DNA from: Bacteroidales bacterium
Lineage (GTDB): Bacteria > Bacteroidota > Bacteroidia > Bacteroidales > UBA7960
Direction of reading: 5' to 3'
NCBI GenBank assembly: GCA_007130545.1
Contig: SLSG01000312.1
Location: forward strand, 1 to 6,383
Length of the DNA stretch: 6,383 bases
In this document: piece by piece, positions 1 to 5,768 of the stretch
Layout of the letters: each line of letters opens with the position of its first letter
Position numbering within the stretch: the first letter of the stretch is position 1
Translations under genes and position numbers: made by a program
The notes under the pieces: generated by a model
The model's database searches: none
The model's input: the letters and a program-made list of their open reading frames with translations, nothing else
What the model was told of the DNA's origin: nothing

Positions 1-398
1 ATGCTTCCCGGTACGTCCGGGGTTTCTGACAGCCAGAATTGTCCGTGCCCAAGCAGCTCAAAACGGTCGCTGCGAAAGAATATAGGGGAATATTCACCTC
101 CTTGCCCGCCATCATCCCTGCCGGTACCGATATACTGGTAGCCGGGCATGATCCTTAGCATGTCCGCGTTCTGGTGGTGCAGGCTTTCCTGTACCCCGAC
201 GATATCGGGTGCCACTTCGGCCATATAGGCCTCCACCAGAGGGATGCGGTGGTCCCAGGCGTTGATGCCGTCGCCGGGATTGTCAAAGCGCACATTGAAG
301 GTCATCACCTTCAGTTCAAAATCCAGTGGAGACTCTTGGGCCGGCAGGTGAATAACAGCAAGAAAACACATGGCAAGAAATAAGATCGTTGTTTTCAT
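1..398 (-). CDS. Secreted endonuclease/exonuclease/phosphatase (EEP) family protein, C-terminus beyond the window
   Basis: Reading the minus strand from the ATG at 398-396 gives 132 codons that stay open to the left edge, so only the N-terminal part is visible. Residues 1-21 form a signal peptide (MKTT, then a hydrophobic stretch, then LPAQ), so the enzyme is probably periplasmic or secreted. The mature part opens with the EEP-fold signature VMTFNVRFDN (Asn35), followed by DIVGVQES with the expected metal-binding Glu71, and a GTGRDDGGQGGEYSPIFF segment (about 91-108) typical of Bacteroidetes EEP proteins. The family hydrolyses phosphodiester or phosphomonoester bonds with Mg2+, on substrates ranging from DNA to phospholipids and inositol phosphates; the substrate here is unknown. 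The catalytic His/Asp motifs lie in the missing part. An upstream ATG at 405-403 is out of frame, which supports the 398 start. A GAATTTTG box on the minus strand (433-426) is a possible -7 element. Confidence 0.85.
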   Translation of the reverse strand, partial: MKTTILFLAMCFLAVIHLPAQESPLDFELKVMTFNVRFDNPGDGINAWDHRIPLVEAYMAEVAPDIVGVQESLHHQNADMLRIMPGYQYIGTGRDDGGQGGEYSPIFFRSDRFELLGHGQFWLSETPDVPGS

Positions 399-472
399 CT
401 TTCATTTTGATTTGGGTGGGTATTTCAAAATTCGGCAATTTTTCCCGGAACCCGGCTAACCATCCGACAAAA

Positions 473-488
473 AAAAATCGTAATATTG
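473..488 (+). promoter_or_regulatory. Candidate promoter -7 region of the small gene at 513
   Basis: The word AAAAATCGTAATATTG ends in TAATATTG, one base away from the Bacteroidetes -7 consensus TAnnTTTG. It lies 24 bases before the ATG at 513. The same 16 bases with one change occur 17 bases before the tetR ATG (2019-2034). No clear -33 TTTG is visible at the usual distance. The preceding CCATCCGACA word (458-469) recurs at the barrel gene and could be a regulator site. Confidence 0.4.
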
Positions 489-512
489 TGATAGACTTAG
501 ATACCGCGAATT

Positions 513-701
513 ATGGGAAAAGCCATCGTTAAATGCATCATTGAGACCTATGCGCGTGACCAGTACGTGGTGGAGGTTCCCTGTGAACCGGATGATGTGG
601 ATGAGATCATTATAGACAGAGCCTGGAAGAAGCTAAAGGAGGACGAGGCAGCACTGCCTTACGGGAACCGCACTGCGGAGATCCTGAAACGCATTGAATA
701 A
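513..701 (+). CDS. Small uncharacterised protein (62 aa)
   Basis: I do not recognise this protein. It has 62 residues with no signal peptide and no membrane segment, so it should be cytoplasmic. The N-terminal half (KAIVKCIIETYARDQYVVEV) looks like two beta strands. The C-terminal half is an acidic and then basic helix-rich segment (DDVDEIIIDRAWKKLKEDEAA, then ILKRIE). There is one Cys (position 8). No HTH or metal motif is seen. It is likely a real gene: it has a promoter-like box 24 bases upstream, fills the gap between two minus-strand genes, and its composition looks like ordinary protein rather than shadow translation. It is divergent from the EEP enzyme and convergent with the phosphodiesterase, so it is probably monocistronic. 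Confidence 0.6.
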   Translation: MGKAIVKCIIETYARDQYVVEVPCEPDDVDEIIIDRAWKKLKEDEAALPYGNRTAEILKRIE

Positions 702-713
702 AACCGGACAGGC

Positions 714-742
714 TTACCGCCCCTTTGGTTCCCTGACGGTAA
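714..742. terminator. Weak inverted repeat between convergent genes
   Basis: TTACCG (714-719) and CGGTAA (737-742) form a perfect 6-bp stem around a 17-base loop, in the 45-base gap between the stops of the small gene (plus) and the phosphodiesterase (minus). The position suits a bidirectional terminator. The stem is short, the loop long, and there is no clear T-run, so this is tentative. Confidence 0.2.
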
Positions 743-746
743 CGGC

Positions 747-1880
747 TCAATCCTGACCAGGCCCGGGCTGGTCGTCGTCTGGTGTGAGTTGCATTCTGAC
801 TGGCAGTCCCTTTCCGGGTCCCACGATAAAATTGTCTACCTGCAGCCGCAGTTCAATCGACTCACGGGCCGATGGATCGGCCATGTAAACGTTTATATTG
901 CGGTACCCCATTGCCGGCACAGTCACCTGCCGGAAGAACTCCAGACCTGCTTCATTGCCCGCTGCCTTCGACAGTTCCAGCGGAATGTCCGTGGGGTTGT
1001 ATAGCGTAACTCCGAATCTGTTTGCATGCCGTGTCACCGACTCCACCACCAGCGATTCCCGGAATAGCGCGTCAAGCAACTCCTGCGGTCCGGCAATATT
1101 GTCCTTGAAATATACGGCCGTGCGGCGCTCGTCCAGTGCTTCACGGATGCCTTCGGCACTGCGTTCACGGGCGAAAACCAGGGTCATGCTGCGACGCTGC
1201 CCCCCGCCAAGGTCATAATCCATGCTGCTGGGATTGTGCAGGTCAGATGATCCAATCATGCTTAGTCCATGCTCCAGGCACCATTGGATGGCCTCGGGTG
1301 CATAAATCCAGCCGTTGGCCACCTCGATGCCGTGCAGCATTCCATTCTCCAGCAGCCAGGTGTGCTCTTCCCACCAAAGGGTGGTGTCAGGTTGCTGCCG
1401 GTCCCATCCCGGATGGTTCCAGAAAATAAACGCGCCCTGGTCCCGTGCTTCACGCAGGGCATCTCTCCAGTCTTCCTGCTCCAAAGCATTGGCATCCGAC
1501 AAAAACAGGGCATTGAAATGGCCCGGGGGCATGGCGCGTGTGACCTCACTGCCATGAATCAGGATGATTCCCATTTGGTCGGCGACCGGACGCGCAATGT
1601 CGTAAGCCCGGTTGTGGTCACCGGGTACGTCCTGTAAAAATGGCCGGTATTCAATGTGCTCGGTAATGGCAATGGCATCCAGCCCTTCCCGCCAGGCTTC
1701 GTGGACCCTGACGGTCGGCCACACGAGTCCGTCAGAGAATACGGTATGCAAATGGGGATCCATTTTAAGGGTCTGGAAACCGGGAATGTCGGGGACCCTG
1801 AATTCATCCCTTACCTGGGCTGTGAGCGGGATTGAAGTCAGCACAATAAGAATGAGAACTGCGGGAATGGCTCTTTTCAT
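747..1880 (-). CDS. Secreted PHP-domain phosphoesterase, Sb-PDE-family-like phosphodiesterase
   Basis: This is a 377-residue exported hydrolase. Residues 1-22 form a signal peptide ending LTAQ, so it acts outside the cytoplasm. The mature protein carries the PHP metal-site motifs in order: DPHLHTVFSDG (His43, His45, Asp50), AITEH (Glu74, His75), HGSEVTR (Glu112), His121 in PPGHFNA, WNHPGWD (His156) and GSSDLH (Asp213, His215). These fit a multinuclear metal centre that hydrolyses phosphate esters. The overall layout, with a PHP domain to about residue 260 and a beta-rich tail of about 110 residues, resembles the Sb-PDE group, named after a Sphingobium enzyme that cleaves haloalkyl phosphodiesters. 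The natural substrate here is unknown. All expected catalytic residues appear intact. The start at 1880 is supported by the signal peptide directly after it. The gene is divergent from tetR and convergent with the 62-aa gene. On the minus strand TATTTTTA (1929-1922) is a weak possible -7 box. Confidence 0.88.
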   Translation of the reverse strand: MKRAIPAVLILIVLTSIPLTAQVRDEFRVPDIPGFQTLKMDPHLHTVFSDGLVWPTVRVHEAWREGLDAIAITEHIEYRPFLQDVPGDHNRAYDIARPVADQMGIILIHGSEVTRAMPPGHFNALFLSDANALEQEDWRDALREARDQGAFIFWNHPGWDRQQPDTTLWWEEHTWLLENGMLHGIEVANGWIYAPEAIQWCLEHGLSMIGSSDLHNPSSMDYDLGGGQRRSMTLVFARERSAEGIREALDERRTAVYFKDNIAGPQELLDALFRESLVVESVTRHANRFGVTLYNPTDIPLELSKAAGNEAGLEFFRQVTVPAMGYRNINVYMADPSARESIELRLQVDNFIVGPGKGLPVRMQLTPDDDQPGPGQD

Positions 1881-2051
1881 GGTTTGTGGGTTTAATGAAG
1901 GAACGCTAAAGAATCCAGGGGTAAAAATAAAGAATTAGAGTGAGTCTAAGGTTATTTCTGTTTTAAACATGAAATGTTAAATTAATTAAATTAACTTACG
2001 AAAAACGTTTTATGTTATAAAAATCGTAATTTTGAAAAAAAATGGTAAGTT
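1881..2051. promoter_or_regulatory. Divergent AT-rich regulatory region with several inverted repeats
   Basis: This 171-base gap separates the minus-strand phosphodiesterase from plus-strand tetR and has no gene. It holds four short dyads: TTAGA-GTGAG-TCTAA (1935-1949), AACAT-GAA-ATGTT (1966-1978), a 20-base near-palindrome with 18 of 20 symmetric positions centred on TTAATTAA (1976-1995), and AAAACGTTTT (2002-2011). TetR proteins usually bind dyads near their own promoter, so one of these is a reasonable autoregulatory operator. The last dyad sits just upstream of the -7 box, where a -33 element would be expected. Which one is bound cannot be told from sequence, and AT-rich DNA yields palindromes by chance. 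Confidence 0.45.
2019..2034 (+). promoter_or_regulatory. Candidate tetR promoter, -7 box TAATTTTG
   Basis: TAATTTTG (2027-2034) matches the Bacteroidetes -7 consensus TAnnTTTG at every defined base. Transcription would begin a few bases downstream, leaving a very short leader before the ATG at 2052. The -33 element is poor: the nearest candidate is GTTTTATG near 2007-2014, closer than the usual spacing. The box is part of a 16-base word shared with the promoter region of the gene at 513. Confidence 0.5.
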
Positions 2052-2642
2052 ATGAATACCCATCGTATGAATCCGAAGCATCAATCCATCCTGGATGCGG
2101 CCAGGGGCCTTTTCTGGAAACATGGTTTCAGGAGGGTTAGCGTGGAAGAAATTTGCCGGGAGGCCGGCGTGAGCAAAATGACGTTTTACCGCCATTTTGG
2201 CAATAAGATCGAACTGGCCAAGGAAGTGTACCACAGGGAGGCCGTGGAAGGGGTTGAGCAGTTCCGGCAGATTATGTCTGACGAAACCACGACCACACGC
2301 CAGAAAATGGAAGCCATGCTGAGGATGAAAATGGAAGGCACCAATGAGATCAGCAAGGAATTCCTGAATGACTTTTACCAATCGCCCGAACTCGGATTGT
2401 CGGCTTATGTGGAGGAAATATCCACACAGATCTGGAATGAGATCGTTGCGGATTTCAGGACGGCCCAGGAGAAGGGATGGCTGCGGGATGATTTCAAACC
2501 GGAAGCTTTTCTGCTGATGTCTTACAAACTGCTGGAACTGATCACCGATGATCGGATGCAGCAGATGTATGACAGTCCGCAGGACCTGGTCATGGAGCTT
2601 TCCAGGCTCTTTACCTATGGGATAGTTCCCTATGAAAAATAA
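2052..2642 (+). CDS. TetR/AcrR-family transcriptional regulator
   Basis: A 196-residue one-component regulator of normal TetR length. Residues 10-60 are the DNA-binding domain: ILDAARGLFWKHGFRRVSVEEI, then the recognition helix-turn-helix CREAGVSKMTFYRHFGNK (about 35-52), then IELAKEVY, all matching the family. The remaining helical part (about 65-196) is the ligand-binding and dimerisation domain, which is not conserved, so no ligand can be named. The gene heads a same-strand operon with a barrel protein and an ABC transporter, so it most likely represses that operon, and itself, until a small-molecule signal appears. The ATG at 2052 is preferred because an earlier ATG at 2042 is out of frame. 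There is no Shine-Dalgarno, as is usual in Bacteroidota. The TAA stop (2640-2642) lies inside the first copy of a repeat that fills the gap to the next gene. Confidence 0.92.
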   Translation: MNTHRMNPKHQSILDAARGLFWKHGFRRVSVEEICREAGVSKMTFYRHFGNKIELAKEVYHREAVEGVEQFRQIMSDETTTTRQKMEAMLRMKMEGTNEISKEFLNDFYQSPELGLSAYVEEISTQIWNEIVADFRTAQEKGWLRDDFKPEAFLLMSYKLLELITDDRMQQMYDSPQDLVMELSRLFTYGIVPYEK

Positions 2643-2698
2643 ACCATCCGATGAGAATTATATTATCCGAATGAGAAATAAACCATCCGACAGGAATT
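2632..2698 (+). repeat. Imperfect tandem repeat spanning the tetR stop and the barrel-gene start
   Basis: A 20-base unit ending in ATCCGA occurs three times nearly head to tail: 2632-2651 and 2671-2690 (19 of 20 identical), with a more diverged copy at 2651-2670 (16 of 20 against the third). The best description is a 39-bp-period duplication: 2632-2659 against 2671-2698 matches at 24 of 28 bases. The first copy contains the tetR stop codon. The array leaves open a 22-codon frame (ATG 2632, TGA 2698-2700) in a different frame from tetR and the barrel gene. Its peptide is itself repeated (MKNKPSDEN, then MRNKPSDRN), and its stop overlaps the downstream TTG start. It may be regulator sites in tandem, a translated leader, or replication slippage. 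Confidence 0.7.
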
Positions 2699-3866
2699 GA
2701 AAACCCGGGTACTCATATGGTGTCTGATCTGCTTTGGGGCAAGCGGGAGCTCAAGCCTTTATGCGCAGGCCTTTTCCTTTCGGGGACAGGCGGCAGCGTG
2801 GGCAAATGTGAACCCGGGCAATGACCTTCCTCTATGGATGGGCGGCAGGTATATCCCACAGGCGAATCTGGACCTGGACCTTGGTGAGGGACGTATTACA
2901 GGATTTGAGGCTTCGGCAAATATCAGCGGCAGCGCAGCCATGACCCTGTTTGACAGTTTGAATACAGAAGGGCAGTTGAAGGCCTACCGCGCCTGGGCAA
3001 GGTATGCCACCAACCAGCTTGAGTTTAGAGTCGGACTGCAGAAGATTAATTTCGGATCGGCCTCCCTGCTGCGCCCCTTGATGTGGTTTGACCAGGTCGA
3101 TCCCCGTGACCCCCTGCAATTGACCGATGGTGTATGGGGAATGCTGGGGCGCTATTATTTCCTGAACAATGCAAATATCTGGTTGTGGGGCCTTTACGGG
3201 AACATCGGACCCAAAACCTGGGAAACGGGTCCGACTACCGAAAAAAAACCGGAATACGGCGGCAGGCTTCAGCTTCCACTGAGCCGGGGGGAAATGGCTT
3301 TTTCCTTTCACCACCGCAAGGCCGACCAGCATTTTTGGGGCCTTTGTCCGCCCTCTGAGCCCTGTATCGGACTCCCCGCCTTTATAACCAATATTCCTGA
3401 AAACCGTTATGGCTTTGATGTTAAGATGGATGTGGTAGTCGGACTTTGGCTGGAGGCTTCCTGGATCAACAAGCGCCAGGCTGCGGGCATGTTTACCAAC
3501 CAGCAGATGGCGGTTCTGGGGGCTGATTATACTCTTGGCATTGGCAATGGCCTGCATCTGCTGGCCGAACAACTGGTTTTATCGCTCGACCGCGAAGCTT
3601 TTGCCTTTGAAAATACAAACCACATCACCGCTGGTTCTGTTTCCTATCCCCTCGGATTGTTTGACAATATAAGCGGGATGTTCTTTTATGACTGGACCGG
3701 CAAGCATCTTTACAGCTTTGCGCACTGGCAAAGGCAGTTTAACCGCATGAGCCTTTTCCTGATGGCTTTCTGGAATCCGGAGGTTTTCCAGTTGCCCCAG
3801 CAGACGGAACAATCCGGGCTGTTTGCGGGCAGGGGCTTCCAGGTCATGCTGGTCTATAACCACTGA
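2697..3866 (+). CDS. Putative outer-membrane beta-barrel protein of the ABC-exporter operon
   Basis: 389 residues. Residues 1-25 form a signal peptide (KTR, hydrophobic core, LYAQA); the two Cys in it do not fit a lipobox, so it is not an evident lipoprotein. The rest is rich in Trp, Tyr, Phe and Gly with many short alternating strands (for example LEFRVGLQKINFG, IWLWGLYGNIG, GFQVMLVYNH at the end), typical of an outer-membrane barrel. A segment RVGLQKINFGSASLLRPLMW...DPRDPLQLTDG (about 111-145) recalls the pore region of DUF1302-like and porin-like barrels; this likeness is from memory and weak. CPPSEPC (217-223) could form a small disulfide loop. The start is TTG: an in-frame stop at 2679-2681 excludes anything much earlier, and no ATG fits before the signal peptide. 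AGGA (2692-2695) is too close to the TTG for a normal ribosome site. Two bases separate its stop from the ATPase start, so it is very likely co-transcribed and supplies the outer-membrane part. Confidence 0.75.
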   Translation: MKTRVLIWCLICFGASGSSSLYAQAFSFRGQAAAWANVNPGNDLPLWMGGRYIPQANLDLDLGEGRITGFEASANISGSAAMTLFDSLNTEGQLKAYRAWARYATNQLEFRVGLQKINFGSASLLRPLMWFDQVDPRDPLQLTDGVWGMLGRYYFLNNANIWLWGLYGNIGPKTWETGPTTEKKPEYGGRLQLPLSRGEMAFSFHHRKADQHFWGLCPPSEPCIGLPAFITNIPENRYGFDVKMDVVVGLWLEASWINKRQAAGMFTNQQMAVLGADYTLGIGNGLHLLAEQLVLSLDREAFAFENTNHITAGSVSYPLGLFDNISGMFFYDWTGKHLYSFAHWQRQFNRMSLFLMAFWNPEVFQLPQQTEQSGLFAGRGFQVMLVYNH

Positions 3867-3868
3867 AT

Positions 3869-4609
3869 ATGATCACTAAACGAATGGATATGCACATCAT
3901 CCGGATAAAAAACCTTACCAAGCGCTTCCCAATGGGCAAGGGAGCGTTTACGGCGCTCAGGAACGTCAGCCTGAATTTCGCTGAAGGGGAGTTTGCGGGA
4001 CTAATCGGACCCAGCGGTTCTGGCAAGACCACGCTGCTGAACATCATCGGCTCGCTGGATGCCCCCTCTGACGGCAGCGTGGAGGTGCTGGGACAATCCA
4101 TAGGTGCCCTCAATGCAAAGGAGGCGGCCAGGCTGCGGAAAGAAAACATGGGCTTTATCTTCCAGAGCTACAACCTGCTGCAGGTGCATACGGTATACGA
4201 GAACGTGGAGTTCCCCCTGTTGCTGCTTAAATTCGGGGCAGACAAGCGAAGGAAGATGGTGTTGGACGCGCTTGAGTGGGTCGGACTGACGGATAAGGAG
4301 AAGTCCAAGCCGCCCCAGCTTTCGGGCGGGGAATGCCAGCGCGTGGCCATCGCGAGGGCCATGGTCAAGCGGCCCGCCATGGTCCTGGCTGATGAGCCCA
4401 CAGCCAACCTGGACGCGGCCAACTCTCACAACATCCTGAAAACCATGGAGAAACTCAATAGGGAGCTGAAGACGACCTTTGTCTTCGCCACCCATGACGA
4501 CAAGGTGATCAACTACCTGCAACGTAAGATATTCCTGCTCGACGGCAGGGTAGACAAAGACGAAACAATCAGACCCACAACAACCGGTGACCATGTGGCT
4601 CGCAATTAA
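3869..4609 (+). CDS. ABC transporter ATP-binding protein, LolD/MacB-type
   Basis: A 246-residue nucleotide-binding subunit with every catalytic motif intact: Walker A GPSGSGKTT (47-55), Q-loop Gln99 in FIFQSYNLL, signature LSGGE (151-155), Walker B MVLADEP (171-177) with Glu176, D-loop NLDAANS (from 180), and H-loop His209 in FATHD. The sequence style (GSLDAPSDGSVEVLGQSI, FIFQSYNLLQVHTVYENVEFPLL) is that of the LolD/MacB/FtsE group, which powers FtsX-like permeases acting from the periplasmic side rather than pulling substrate through the membrane. It should sit on the cytoplasmic face, bound to the two permeases encoded next. The ATG at 3869 lies two bases after the barrel stop; ATGs at 3884 and 3890 would give a start closer to usual LolD proteins and cannot be excluded. 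The 3' end overlaps the first permease. Confidence 0.95.
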   Translation: MITKRMDMHIIRIKNLTKRFPMGKGAFTALRNVSLNFAEGEFAGLIGPSGSGKTTLLNIIGSLDAPSDGSVEVLGQSIGALNAKEAARLRKENMGFIFQSYNLLQVHTVYENVEFPLLLLKFGADKRRKMVLDALEWVGLTDKEKSKPPQLSGGECQRVAIARAMVKRPAMVLADEPTANLDAANSHNILKTMEKLNRELKTTFVFATHDDKVINYLQRKIFLLDGRVDKDETIRPTTTGDHVARN

Positions 4610-5768
4610 ACTGGCATATCGCAACCTGATCGGCGCAGGACTCAGAACCTGGCTGAATGTGCTTGTCCTGTCGTTTTCCTTTGTGGTGATCATCTGGCTA
4701 AAGGGTGTGATGACCGGCTGGGACCACCAGGCCAAAACGGATATGACCAATTACGAGATTGGTGGCGGACAATACTGGCATGAAGCCTACGATCCCTTTG
4801 ATCCGCTTTCCCTCTATGACAGCCATGCCCCAATTCCCGAAGCCGTCAGGGCGGAGGTACAGGCAGGCGATATGGAACCCATGCTCTTTCTGCAGGGACA
4901 CATTTTTCCTCAGGGTCGGATGATGCCGGCAATTATCAAGGGCATCAAGCCGGATCAATCCATATTCAAACTTCCGGCTGCCAGCCTGGATACGGTGACG
5001 GATGCCATCCCCGCCTTTATCGGTGCCATGATGGCCACCAGCAGCCGCCTGGAGGTGGGGGACCGGACCACCATCCGGTGGCGGGACGCCAATGGCACAT
5101 TCGATGCGGCAGAGATCCTCATCACGGCCATATTCCACTCAAACGTGCCATCGGCCGAGGCGGCCCAGGTGTATATCCCGCTGGAAAAGCTCTGGGATAT
5201 CTCCCTGCTGGAGGGGGAGGCCACCGTGCTGACCTTCCGGGACAGTGAGGCAGAAAGGGCAGAACTTTCGGGCTGGGTGTTGAAACCCAAGAAGCTGCTT
5301 ACCAAGTCGGTCGACGATATGATCAAAACAAAGAACGCGGGTCAGTCGGTGCTATACGGCATACTGCTGCTGCTGGCCATGCTCGCGATCTTTGACACCC
5401 AGGTGCTGTCCATTTTCCGTCGCCAAAAAGAGATCGGCACCTATATCGCATTGGGATATACGCGAAAGGAGGTGGTCGGATTGTTCACTGTGGAGGGGAC
5501 CATGCATGCCGTACTCGCAGCGGTTGTTTCTGCGGCATACGGCCTGCCTTTCCTGGCCTGGCAGGCCAGGGTCGGGTGGACCATGCCGATAGACGCCAGC
5601 CAGTTTGGCATGGCCATGGCACAGACACTCTACCCCGTGTATAGTGTCGGATTGGTCATCAGTACCGTGCTGATTCTGACGGTGACCACGGCCATTGTCA
5701 GCTATGTGCCTTCAAGGAAAATTGCGAAAATGAGTCCAACAGAAGCATTGAGGGGGAAACTGCAATGA
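4593..5768 (+). CDS. FtsX-like ABC permease, LolC/LolE-like, first of two
   Basis: 391 residues from the ATG at 4593; a GTG at 4587 is an alternative that would add two residues. The topology is that of the FtsX/MacB/LolC-E family: cytoplasmic start MWLAIKLAYRNL, TM1 about 20-38, a periplasmic domain of about 210 residues, then TM2 (about 252-274), TM3 (302-322) and TM4 (348-372). Family hallmarks are the periplasmic MMATSSRLEVGD, the coupling region RRQKEIGTYIALGYTRKEVVGLFTVEG (277-303), and the C-terminal SYVPSRKIAKMSPTEALRG. It should pair with the next permease and the ATPase in a heteromeric complex. The start overlaps the end of the ATPase gene by 17 bases and the stop overlaps the next ATG in ATGA, which points to translational coupling. 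The substrate is unknown; lipoprotein or lipid trafficking is an inference from the family. Confidence 0.92.
   Translation: MWLAIKLAYRNLIGAGLRTWLNVLVLSFSFVVIIWLKGVMTGWDHQAKTDMTNYEIGGGQYWHEAYDPFDPLSLYDSHAPIPEAVRAEVQAGDMEPMLFLQGHIFPQGRMMPAIIKGIKPDQSIFKLPAASLDTVTDAIPAFIGAMMATSSRLEVGDRTTIRWRDANGTFDAAEILITAIFHSNVPSAEAAQVYIPLEKLWDISLLEGEATVLTFRDSEAERAELSGWVLKPKKLLTKSVDDMIKTKNAGQSVLYGILLLLAMLAIFDTQVLSIFRRQKEIGTYIALGYTRKEVVGLFTVEGTMHAVLAAVVSAAYGLPFLAWQARVGWTMPIDASQFGMAMAQTLYPVYSVGLVISTVLILTVTTAIVSYVPSRKIAKMSPTEALRGKLQ

Noticed and set aside
1493..1505. CATCCGACAAAAA, matching the sequence at 461-473
   Set aside because: It lies inside the phosphodiesterase coding sequence, where the codons are explained by the protein, so it is probably chance and not a third regulator site.
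1269..1637. Plus-strand open frames opposite the phosphodiesterase
   Set aside because: They lie inside a PHP-domain gene with all metal-binding motifs, have no upstream signals and no recognisable products.
2632..2698. CRISPR array or insertion-sequence end at the tetR/barrel repeat
   Set aside because: The copies are few, short, nearly contiguous with no unique spacers, and there is no transposase, terminal inverted repeat or cas gene nearby.
2832..3572. Long minus-strand open frame (246 codons) opposite the barrel gene
   Set aside because: Its translation has no recognisable domain and reads as low-quality shadow sequence, while the plus strand has a signal peptide and barrel-like strands.
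4001..4750. Long minus-strand open frame (249 codons) opposite the ATPase and permease
   Set aside because: The plus strand carries every ABC motif intact; the antisense frame is a by-product of GC-rich codon use.
3869..5768. MacAB-type drug efflux identity for the ABC genes
   Set aside because: The ATPase and permease are separate, there are two different permeases, and no HlyD-type adaptor gene is present in the window; a LolCDE-like arrangement fits better.
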